Source of the DNA: Mesocentrotus franciscanus
Taxonomy: Eukaryota > Echinodermata > Echinoidea > Camarodonta > Strongylocentrotidae
Assembly: GCA_037976565.1 (NCBI GenBank)
Contig: CP137680.1
Coordinates: forward strand, 18,288,861 to 18,352,860
Direction of reading: 5' to 3'
Length of the DNA: 64,000 bases
The first letter of the stretch is position 1. Every line of letters starts with the position of its first letter. Below the pieces are notes generated by a model that was not told the DNA's origin, did no database searches, and saw only the letters and a program-made list of their open reading frames with translations. The position numbers and the translations under genes were made by a program. Positions 56,601 through 64,000 of the stretch are shown piece after piece.

Positions 56601-57911
56601 TTTTGTTGATAAGGATGTCTGTGTTGGGAGGGGGGGGGGCGGGGGGAGGGGGATCTATACCACTCGAATGCTTCGTTATCTGCTTTGAATAAATTATGTT
56701 TACTGGGCATGAAATAAATCTTCGCACCGCATTTTCAGAGCAATATTCTATCCTCAATTCGGACTCCATAAAATTTATGATTTTTTGTTTCAATAAAGAC
56801 CCAGCTTCTTCCATAGAGCTAGTTTTTATTTTGTTTTTCCTATCTTTTGCATTGTAAGCTCTATTTCACTTCTCTGAGTATAGAGAAGAATAAATGAATA
56901 CTATCAGAATGTGATATTAAATCATTTGGAAATAAACCGAATTAAATCGTATGAACTTTAACTTTTACAGGGCAATCCAACCTTTGTCATAAGTTCATTT
57001 GTATGAAAGCAGAAAGATAAGAGAAACGGAAATTCACGGACAACTCTCCCGTTTGTCATGTACAAAAATGTAATTGATTTCTGTTTTTCTCCCAAGTGCC
57101 TTCTTAGTCGGGGTACTACTCATAAATATATTGTAGTGGATAGCATACTTTTATAAGTCCTCTAAAAGAAAAAGACCTCCAAAGTCATACATTTTGAAAA
57201 GTAATTGACAGTGAAGTCATTTTGTGTGTTGGAACAAATACGGGAGAGTTGTCCGCACCGCACTATATCAGTGACATTACCGATTCAGCCAATATGAAGT
57301 GCCCTTACGTATATTTATTACAACTGTAAAAATTTCATAACTTTCTTATGGTTTGTCCGATTTTGTTCACCTTTCACCTACCTGCTTGTCTAATATTTTT
57401 CTTTTCTTACAGTCTTCCTGCTTCGGCAGAATCATTCAAATGTGGTAAAAAGTTGTTATTGTTTAAACCTGAATACATTATGTCGGAAAGAGTGAAAACA
57501 AATCAATTGCCTATGTCTGCGCATACGCGTAGCTGCGCGGTTCTGATCAAACAAAACATGCAACTTACACAAAATTGTCGTTTCTATTTTTATATTGGTA
57601 CATATCGATGCCAAAACCGATTCATAGTACTGATAGATTTTCTTTTTTATTATTTTCTTTGCCCTTTCTTAAAGTCTTCCTGCCAAAGGTATTGGATCGG
57701 ACTGTATCAGCCAGACCATAATGGTCCATTTCTTTGGTCTGACGGGACGCCAGTCGACTACACCGCCTGGGCAAGGAAGGAACCAAGTAATTGGGGTAAC
57801 AACGAAGACTGCGCCGAGATTTCTTTGCCCACATTTTCTTGGAATGACATAAATTGTAATGCAGAACAATTCTTCTTCTGCAAACTTCCTGCCGTTTGTC
57901 ATCATGAATGA
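41671..57911 (+). CDS. Lectin gene 3: EGF, EGF-CA repeats and C-type lectin domain
   Basis: Eight exons: 41671-41725, 50290-50448, 51467-51571, 52537-52668, 53419-53550, 54186-54317, 55822-55997 and 57675-57911. They total 1128 nt and join in one frame to 375 residues, with the same module order as gene 2. The CTLD has EPS in place of EPN and keeps WND. EPS occurs in other CTLDs, and its sugar preference cannot be read safely from the motif. EGF-CA A here carries the GVHADSC variant that gene 2 has only in B, a sign of exchange between exons. Intron 1 is enlarged by a 3.6-kb retrotransposon-derived insertion; exon structure is unaffected. AATAAA follows the stop by 69 bases. As for gene 2, no clear signal peptide is visible, so the true 5' end is uncertain. 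Confidence 0.8.
41926..42418. repeat. 246-bp unit in tandem, nearly identical
   Basis: Two copies (41926-42171 and 42172-42418) differ by about one or two bases. Each contains three diverged sub-repeats built on CCCCCCGCCTATAAAATCGA and GTGATGCCTA. Looser versions with CCCCGCATTCAAATCGA and CCCTCGCATGTAAAAATTGA follow at about 42447 and 42528. This is likely the terminal repeat region of the surrounding element. Confidence 0.8.
43138..43203. repeat. Four 16-bp tandem units
   Basis: Units of GAAATATAAGAACGCT type repeat four times with small changes, just beyond the 3' end of the SGNH frame. Confidence 0.8.
43231..43850 (-). pseudogene. SGNH-hydrolase-like protein of a retrotransposon, frameshifted
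   Basis: The minus strand reads [12 protein letters not shown] (block I with GDS), [10 protein letters not shown] (block III with GTND), and in the following frame [14 protein letters not shown] (block V with D-x-x-H). These are the catalytic blocks of SGNH/GDSL esterases. The two frames (43850 to 43533 and 43578 to 43231) overlap at a short tandem duplication near 43555-43585 (CTTCGA-CATCCCT twice), which explains the break. Such domains occur in ORFs of Ngaro/DIRS elements and in ORF1 of some CR1 LINEs; the overall pattern fits the former better. Confidence 0.65.
43853..44690 (+). pseudogene. Non-LTR retrotransposon fragment: end of endonuclease and linker to RT
   Basis: The plus strand reads [20 protein letters not shown] and LSDHYMVY, the end of the LINE endonuclease domain. 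After a break near 44228 it reads [19 protein letters not shown] and [14 protein letters not shown], the usual linker before reverse transcriptase. Both ends are truncated and the RT itself is missing. It sits inside the minus-strand Ngaro-like remnant. Confidence 0.75.
44691..44905 (-). pseudogene. Basic gag-like frame of the Ngaro-like remnant
   Basis: The minus-strand frame from 44905 begins [18 protein letters not shown] and continues with repeated LPPSQA stretches before being cut by the LINE fragment. The sequence is GC-rich compared with its surroundings. A gag assignment rests on position and basic composition only. Confidence 0.35.
45538..46485. mobile_element. Harbinger-like element, unit 3 copy
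   Basis: Same ends and TTA flanks as 20857-21757. At 948 bp it is longer because it keeps sequence (about 45624-45672) deleted in the unit 2 copy. Confidence 0.75.
46486..48014 (+). other. Intron 1 of gene 3, between two elements
   Basis: Matches 21758-23300 of unit 2. CA- and GA-rich microsatellites, no exon seen. Confidence 0.4.
48015..48670. mobile_element. hAT-like element, unit 3 copy
   Basis: Orthologous to 23301-23947, flanked by GTGATACC and ATAATACC. A C run near 48553-48564 is longer than in unit 2. Confidence 0.7.
48671..50289 (+). other. Intron 1 of gene 3, 3' part
   Basis: Matches 23948-25562. No supported feature. Confidence 0.4.
50290..50448 (+). CDS. Gene 3 exon 2, unknown 53-residue module
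   Basis: The exon is 159 nt, phase 1-1. Same as gene 2 exon 2 apart from the [13 protein letters not shown] segment. Confidence 0.7.
50537..50611 (+). repeat. tRNA-derived SINE head, unit 3
   Basis: A box TGGCTAAGTCTCCGG and B box GGTTCGAACCC (50591-50601), as in unit 2. Confidence 0.6.
51467..51571 (+). CDS. Gene 3 exon 3, Notch-type EGF
   Basis: The exon is 105 nt, phase 1-1, with the same protein sequence as gene 2 ([12 protein letters not shown] ... NFYGPTC). Confidence 0.9.
52537..52668 (+). CDS. Gene 3 exon 4, EGF-CA 'A' with B-type residues
   Basis: The exon is 132 nt, phase 1-1. It encodes [12 protein letters not shown], the B variant, but IAGYEID and the downstream GTAAGATATTC are A-type. 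Confidence 0.9.
52780..53308 (+). mobile_element. Non-LTR retrotransposon 3' end (CR1/L2-like)
   Basis: The plus strand reads [18 protein letters not shown], then in another frame [10 protein letters not shown] and [19 protein letters not shown] before a stop near 53130. This is the typical C-terminus of a CR1/L2-type ORF2, with at least one frameshift. The 3' tail ends GCATAACAAATGCTG and ATT repeats. Units 1 and 2 have the composite block here instead. Confidence 0.75.
53419..53550 (+). CDS. Gene 3 exon 5, EGF-CA 'B'
   Basis: The exon is 132 nt, phase 1-1. It encodes [12 protein letters not shown] and [13 protein letters not shown]; the TAG variant is shared with gene 1, whereas gene 2 B has IAG. 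Confidence 0.9.
53806..53846 (+). pseudogene. Truncated EGF-CA exon (unit 3)
   Basis: Same truncation as in units 1 and 2, with further decay: DFDEC in place of DVDEC, and Y in place of the second cysteine. Confidence 0.85.
54186..54317 (+). CDS. Gene 3 exon 6, EGF-CA 'C' with a seventh cysteine
   Basis: The exon is 132 nt, phase 1-1. It encodes [12 protein letters not shown] and [14 protein letters not shown]. Confidence 0.9.
54590..55095. mobile_element. Foldback element, left arm mostly deleted (unit 3)
   Basis: Same truncated state as unit 1 (7099-7600), with the same junction ATTGCTATATGCCAAAG. Confidence 0.75.
55822..55997 (+). CDS. Gene 3 exon 7, first half of CTLD
   Basis: The exon is 176 nt, phase 1 to 0. 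It encodes [15 protein letters not shown] (K where genes 1 and 2 have N) and [18 protein letters not shown], and ends LEH. Confidence 0.9.
56007..56286 (-). repeat. tRNA-derived SINE, complete (unit 3)
   Basis: Orthologous to 33709-33992, with a short deletion in the head between the A and B boxes. A G-rich tract near 56628-56651 follows. Confidence 0.8.
56968..57300 (-). repeat. Left inverted arm before the last CTLD exon (unit 3)
   Basis: Matches 9009-9345. Its inverted partner is about 58030-58410. Unit 2 lacks this arm. Confidence 0.7.
57413..57448 (+). pseudogene. Candidate decayed CTLD exon (unit 3)
   Basis: The acceptor TTACAG and SSC start are kept, but loss of one A shifts the frame to a TAA after 12 codons. 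The difference from units 1 and 2 argues that this exon is not under selection. Confidence 0.4.
57675..57911 (+). CDS. Gene 3 exon 8, second half of CTLD and stop
   Basis: The exon is 237 nt, phase 0. It encodes [46 protein letters not shown] and AVCHHE. EPS replaces EPN. Confidence 0.92.
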   Translation, partial: SSCQRYWIGLYQPDHNGPFLWSDGTPVDYTAWARKEPSNWGNNEDCAEISLPTFSWNDINCNAEQFFFCKLPAVCHHE

Positions 57912-57980
57912 AATATCCAAGCTTAACAGGCGAATGCCCTAAAAGAAAGCAGATTGGTGAAAGATTGAAAGAAATCGGAC

Positions 57981-57986
57981 AATAAA
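57981..57986 (+). terminator. Polyadenylation signal of gene 3
   Basis: AATAAA 69 bases after the stop codon, as in gene 2. Confidence 0.55.
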
Positions 57987-58029
57987 TTATAAAAAAAGTT
58001 TTGAATTTTAAAAGCTGAAATCACTATGT

Positions 58030-58410
58030 TTGGGCACTTTAAACTGTAGGAATCGGTAATGTCACTGTGTTGATGTGCGGACAATTTTCCGATTGGTTTC
58101 AACACACAACATGACTAAAATGTCAATTTGTCCAAATATATGACTTAGGAGGGCCTAATAGTACTTACATTATATCTATAACATATATTCAGTAGTGCCC
58201 CAAAGGAAAAGGCGCTTAGGAAAAACACATAAATTGGTGATAGTTGTGTACACGGCCAACGGTAGTTGTCCACGACTACGTCACAATCCACTGACCATAT
58301 TTCAAACATTGATGACTCTCTTATTACTGGTCCGATTTATTTCAAACCTTCGCCATTCTGATTCTCTTATTGTTCAGCTTTCATACAAATCGTATTACAA
58401 AGGTTGGATT
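58030..58410 (+). repeat. Right inverted arm after the last CTLD exon (unit 3)
   Basis: Matches 10125-10570, with a small deletion near 58297. Confidence 0.7.
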
Positions 58411-58690
58411 GCTATTTGATAATTGATTCTACAATGTTTGCAGAACTTTCAGAATGTCCCTTGGCAAGCTTTGTACTCTTATAATACTAATAGGTCCATT
58501 TATATAGCGCAGCTACTAAACGAATATACTGTACTGCGCTTAATAACAAATATCATATTATTACCCCGGTTGTAGCTGAGCTGCCATGATAAGGCACTAA
58601 AGCATTCAAGGAATTTCTTCATACCGGGTCGCATTTACTTCACCTTGGCGGAGAGTGGCAAATGTAGATTAATGTCTTGCCATAGGACAG

Positions 58691-58984
58691 TCCCTGGACA
58701 TCCACCCCCACATAACCACCCCCAGTCAACTACCCCCTAGGACAACTACCCTCTTGGACAACTACCCCTAGGGCAACCACCCTCTAGGACGACTACCCCC
58801 CGGACAACTACCCCCGGACAACTATCCTCTGGGGTATTTGTCCGGGGGTAGTTGTCCTACGGGTAGTTGTCCGGGGGCAGTTGTCCCGAGGGGTAGTCGT
58901 CCTAGAGGGTGGTTGCCCTAGGGGGTAGTTGTCCTAGGGGGTAGTTGATTGGGGGTGGTTATCCGGGGTGGATGTCCGGATACG
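58691..58984. mobile_element. Foldback element of GGGGGTAGTTGTCC units (unit 3)
   Basis: Same location and structure as 10839-11134, with small differences in unit length. Confidence 0.8.
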
Positions 58985-61619
58985 CTTTTAAGTGTGTAAA
59001 AAATTGATTTGCCCCTATTTTTGTTTCTTTCATTCTTGAGTTACGAAAGAGAAAAAGAATACCATAAAATTACGGTATTCAGTATTCAGTTGTTAACTGT
59101 ATATGTACATATGCTTGTGCACATGTGCATGGTAGATTGATTGATTGATTGATTGATTGAGTTTCAGTTTTAATTAATCAGGGTTGCCTCTTCAATTGTA
59201 GCACTGCTATCCTGGAGAGCCCTGGGTAGAAATCAAAACAATATGTACAGAAATATATAAAGCAATACTGAACTATATATTGAAATATTGAACTACATAT
59301 TCGCTGTATAATAAGCAGAAGAATTAGGGAGTTTGATTTGTGTTGTGTTTAATGGTGTTAGGGTTCTTGATCAGTAGTGGATATAGATTGTTTGAGTATG
59401 CACCCTTCTTGATATTTTCCTCAACAAAGAAGGGACCGCTTGGTTACTTGGAATATAATACGTTGTATCGCATCTAGAAATAATATCGGTGAAGGCTACT
59501 GAAATTGCACGAGGTTGTTTTTTTTTTCGAAAGCCTTAGCGATCGTGTTAAATTAGATATCTGAAAATGGATTTCATGAGTGATCTATCGAACAGATTTT
59601 TAAGAACAAAAGGTGAATGCTCGCTTGATTTTTTGTACATATATCAAAATATGCATGGATTTGAAGTGAAAACGTGTTTTGTTTGATACAAATAATGTTT
59701 ACTTAATTGTGATATTGATGTCTGATACAGCACTCTTGGCAAGATGGATCAGAAAAAGTTAAGAATAATTCAAAATGAAAATGTACGATTTATTGATTGT
59801 TTAAGCCTATGTACATTATGTCGGGAAGAGTGAAACTGAACGGAGTGAGTATGTCTGCGCATACGCATAACTGCGCGATTCTGATCAAACAAAACTCGAA
59901 ATTATAACACAAAATTGTCGTCTTTGTTGTTACGCTTATAGCGATACGTATTCATGTAAAAAAAAAAAAAAAAGTTTGTCTATTTTTTAAATTTTATTCA
60001 CAAGCCTCGAAATGATAGTCCTATCTCACGTCGAAAATCCCGTCCTGCTTACAAAATGAAAGAGCGCTTGGACTAGGGAAACTTTGTTTTTACAATGTAT
60101 GACACGGCCATCAATTCTTATCAAAATTGCGTTGTTTTTGCTCGGAATTTATTAAGAATTTTAGCACACTTACCCTGTGTCCACACAGACAAAATTCATC
60201 GTATGGCTATCCCGAAATGGTATAGCTATACCGTTTTGGGATAGCCATACGATGAAATTGTCTGTGTACGCTTACTAACGATACGTCGTATAAAGAAACG
60301 TCGTAAAACGAAACTAGGGTCTGGGCATCGTTTCGAACTAAAAACTCGATAAAGAATCACGGAATGTTTTGTGTGTGGACGTATGGTCGAACTAGAACGG
60401 TATAACTGGGCGGGGCTTAATGTGACCACGTGCAAAAGGAGACCTGTCCTCTCATTTCCGCTTCCGTTTTATGACCACGGCGCAGCCAGCTGATTAGACA
60501 GCCGACAGCAACAACAGATTTATTAGTGAATAATTCTTGGTAGCGTGTTTTCAGTTAAATCTTTTTTTAATGTCCACATTTCTATTATTATTATTATATT
60601 GTGTACACGTTAAAAAAAATGTATATGTTGCATCACTGAAATGTAATTTGATTTGTATGTTTTGCTGAAGAAAATTAATTCAATTCAATTTAATGATAAG
60701 CACTTTTACATTTAGCGCTCATACTCCTATCTAACGACACTCAGTGAATACTCAATGCAAACATGACCTATTACTTCATGAATGGATCGAAACAATTTTG
60801 GTACAATGTGAAATTATCAAACTGATCACAAATTGAATCAGACTCCCTTCTGTTCGCGATGCAGGCTCGGGTTCAGGGGAAAACACTCTGTACCTCGGAC
60901 TAGAACGTTAACTGGAGACCGTGTGTTTAGAAGAGGCACGCCATACGCACGTTAATACACTACACTTCTCGCAAAGAGTAGGGTGTAAACCCGGTGTTTA
61001 GTGTGCCTGCATACAAAACTGGTTATCTTTCTAAAGCTATCTTTGTGATAGGCTACATAGCCCTTTGAAGATTAATAATAGAAGAGAAGAAGAAGAAGAA
61101 GAAGAAGGAGAAGAAGAAGAAGAAGAAGCAGAAGAAGAAGGAGACAGGTGAAAAGGTGTTTTTGTGATCTACCCCCATTCTCGTGTGCGCCACCACCGTT
61201 AAATTCACATGTCGTCATTGTTGGTAACTAATACGTTTTTATCTGGTATAGCATATAGATCTCTTTGGGTATAGCCCATAGCTCCCTCTCTCGCACAGTT
61301 TTAAAGAAATTGCTTCTGTAACAACTTACAAGTGTTAAGCCTCGTTCAGATATGACTTGGCAAAACCGTTGCGTTTTTTGTCTGTTTTTGTTGTTTTTTA
61401 ATGTAAAGTGTAATACGCGTCCCGCACTCACATTTATGTTACTTATAACACAGAGCTCAGTGAATACGCGCAGCACTTTAGTTGCGGGCGGTTGGCATCC
61501 ATTTACACGTTAAGTTGCGGCTTTGGTTGCGGCGGTTTACCGCGCCATAACTGAACGGGCCTTGACACCTATACCCTATAACCAGAGGCGGCCCTCCCGG
61601 GGGGCAGGGGGCACAGTGC
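58985..61619. other. Intergenic DNA of unit 3
   Basis: No gene is seen. It holds a GATT microsatellite (about 59135-59160), the dispersed repeat at about 59797-59960, the palindrome at 60183-60267, and a GAA microsatellite (61081-61140) that is uninterrupted, unlike unit 1. Confidence 0.5.
60183..60267. repeat. 85-bp palindrome (unit 3)
   Basis: As 12338-12422; one arm change (TTCATCG) makes the pairing slightly better than in unit 1. Confidence 0.8.
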
Positions 61620-62215
61620 CCCCTTCAATTTTTCAAGTACCCCAAAAGTGCCCCTTTTGACATAGGAAAAGTCCCCCTTTAACTTTGTAAGAAGTGCCCC
61701 TTTTTACATGGGAAAAGTACCCATTTTAATTTTAAAAGTGCCCCAATTACTTTGTAAAAGTGCCTCTTCCCCTTTTTACCTCTGATAAGTGCCCCTTTTT
61801 TTTACACGTGCCCCTTTCCTTCGACAAGTTACCATTTTCCTTTGCAATAAGTGTCCATTATCCATTCTCATAAGTGCCTTTATTAATCTCTAGTACGTGC
61901 CCCGTTTCAGGTACGAGAAGTGCCCCCTTTTCACTTTTGATAAGTGCCCCCTTCACCTCTGATAAATGGCCTTATTAAAATCTGATCGGTGCCCCTTTTC
62001 TCTTAACAAATGCACATTTTTCCTTAATTATAAGTGCCCCTTTTTCATTTTCATAAGTGCCCCTTTTCATATCTGGTCAGTGCCCCTTTTCACCTCTTAT
62101 ACATGCCCCTATTAAAATCTGATGGGTGCCCCTTTTGCCGTCAACAAAATATGCCCATTTCCCATTATCATAAGTGCCTTTTTTCATCCCTGGTGGGTGC
62201 CTCTTTTCATGTGTT
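61620..62215. repeat. AAGTGCCCCTTTT minisatellite, unit 3
   Basis: Third copy of the degenerate array, with its own pattern of interruptions. Confidence 0.85.
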
Positions 62216-62732
62216 CTCTGTTGAATGTAATTTCACACTTTGTATTTATATACTATATTATCTGTAGCAATTAAATTCGCAAAGTTAATAAAGTTCCTTT
62301 TAACATGGGTGTGTTTGGTACCGGTTTTTAATTTGACGCAATGCCTCGTAGTGTCCCGCCCTTTTAAGGGGCAACACGTGTTGGAGGGTATAAAATGGGA
62401 AGCAGCTTCTGAATTGGGGCGAGCTTTTACTTTCGGAGCGACTTCTTCATTTTGTTTCATACTCCATTTACCTTGCCGCCATGAGGTGCTTAAGTTTTTA
62501 GCAGAGTTCGGGGCGCCCAGCCCATAGATGTGACTTTTCGTGATTCGTGATGATATGTACTTGATTGTAATAAACGTACTATCCACTTCAACACTTGACT
62601 TTTGTCGGGAACTTTTATTTCTTCGTTTGGACTTTGTTCTTCTCTGGAACGCGACTCGGGCGGGGTGGTAGGCGGCCACCGGCCACCCCGTAGCCGGGGC
62701 CGTTTCATATCCTTGATAATTATCGTTCGTTA
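62212..62732 (+). repeat. LTR-like segment (unit 3)
   Basis: TATAAAA at 62389-62395 and AATAAA at 62569-62574, as in unit 2. The long minus-strand frame across it is not supported as a gene. Confidence 0.3.
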
Positions 62733-64000
62733 ACAGAATATCGAAACACGACGCTACATGCTTGTATCGTAAGCAACAAAATTGAATTTGAATCTGAATT
62801 TGAAGACATATATACATATACATATACATATATATATATATATATATTGTTATACTATAATGTTTGTTTTTTCCTTTTCTTTTTGAAAAGAAAAATCAAG
62901 TTGTAAAAAGTCATTCGAGTAATTTAATTAATTTTCATCTCTGTATTAATATTTTTCACAAGAGACATGCATTAGTACCCTAATTTTTGCCACTCCTGGT
63001 TATTGTAATTTTTGTAATTTTGACTTTTGTACTCAATTATCTATGTCACACCATTATTTTGAAATATGTTATCCATTGTTTTGTTTTTTTAAATAAAAAT
63101 TATCCTATTTTGTTGGATTATAATCAAAACAAATTTGAATTAAACTGAAAATTGTTTTAACAAAAGATAAAACATAAAGGACAAATATGTCGCCCCACTC
63201 ATTCCTCCAACCTCTCCGGAAAAGAAGTAATTTTTCGTTTCGGAACCCCCAACAAAAAGGCAAAGTCTGCATACGTACGCCACCGACAGTCAAGACAATC
63301 ATGTATTGCAACCTTAAACTTGTTCAGTTTTTAGGGATTTTTCCTATTTAATTCCGGATCAGGTATCATAATAATTATACGGAAGGGCACAGTGAAGTTT
63401 GTGCTTTATATGTTTCCTCTACTGGGTCCTGTTTCATGAATACTTGTTATTAATTACAAGTTACAATAACTGCTATAAGCTACTAAAATCGTGGCATTTG
63501 ATTGGCTGAGGGCATATTTGTCATAGAACTTAACAGGGCCCTGATATTGCATGTGTGTTGCTGTATGATAAGGAATAAGGGCGTAGCGTGGGGCCCATCA
63601 TAGAGGGGACCGGGGCGTAGGAAGGGTGCAGCGATCGTTAACACCTTGGCTGCTTTCTTCGTCATTCTTCACGGTCACTCGTTGGCCACATGTGCAATTT
63701 TGCACAAAACAAGAGGCACCAAGTGACGGAGGGATTGCTATGTGCAACACATTGGCTTTACAAAATTACTCCTGGAAACCCCTTTTAACACCGGTATAAA
63801 TTAATTTTCCACTGAAAACAGTCAAATAGTCTGGAAGCTTTGGTATATTTATCCCATGATACACAGTGAGATACTGAGTGTGGCATATAAAGAAAATAAT
63901 AATAATGTGGATTGGAAGGAACCAGGCGCTTCTATTCTAGAAGAAAATAACTTAGTGGAGGACGGGGGAGGGGCTTTAAGCAGGGACGTATCCAGGATTT
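62733..64000. other. Intergenic end of the window
   Basis: No gene is seen. It contains a TA run near 62828-62848. Its end aligns with about 18380 of unit 1, roughly 2.2 kb before where a further gene copy would start. Confidence 0.5.

Noticed and set aside
62233..62829. Longest open frame in the window, 198 codons on the minus strand
   Set aside because: It crosses the LTR-like segment and a TA microsatellite, has no domain, and the unit 2 equivalent is broken into short frames. Chance frame.

Overview
The window is eukaryotic, AT-rich and intron-rich. It looks like genomic DNA of an invertebrate deuterostome, most likely an echinoderm. That guess rests on GT-AG introns, EGF-like plus C-type lectin modules on separate phase-1 exons, tRNA-derived SINEs, non-LTR retrotransposon pieces, and a retrotransposon fragment with an SGNH-hydrolase reading frame of the kind known from Ngaro/DIRS-type elements. 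There are no bacterial-style operons. Most long open frames are chance frames in microsatellites and repeats. Species identity is inference.

The backbone is a tandem segmental duplication with a period of about 23-25 kb. Each unit holds one gene on the + strand encoding a predicted secreted or surface lectin. The exon order is: short first exon, a 53-residue exon of unknown fold, one Notch-type EGF, two calcium-binding EGF exons, a broken EGF exon, a further calcium-binding EGF, then two exons that together make one C-type lectin domain (CTLD). Gene 1 (5547-10019) shows only its 3' part. Gene 2 (20594-35099) and gene 3 (41671-57911) are complete in outline; joining their exons keeps one frame and gives about 374 and 375 residues. 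A third intergenic block (57912-64000) runs off the end, so a further copy may follow.

Layout: 1-3104 is single-copy or repeat DNA without a recognised gene. 3105-5412 is a composite of dead mobile elements, repeated at 28415-30730. 5547-10019 is gene 1. 10020-20590 is intergenic and includes a 3.1-kb segment unique to this unit. 20594-35099 is gene 2. 35100-41670 is intergenic. 41671-57911 is gene 3, whose first intron carries a 3.6-kb insertion with SGNH-hydrolase, non-LTR endonuclease and basic gag-like fragments. 57912-64000 is intergenic.

The paralogues differ at sites that matter. The CTLD sugar/calcium motifs are EPN+WHD (gene 1), EPN+WND (gene 2) and EPS+WND (gene 3). The EGF exons show patchwork exchange of sequence variants, and EGF number differs. 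The units are also mosaics: several foldback elements, SINEs and deletions are shared by different pairs of units. This fits repeated unequal crossing-over or gene conversion in an expanding lectin family. A defence or recognition role is plausible from the family but is not shown by the sequence.
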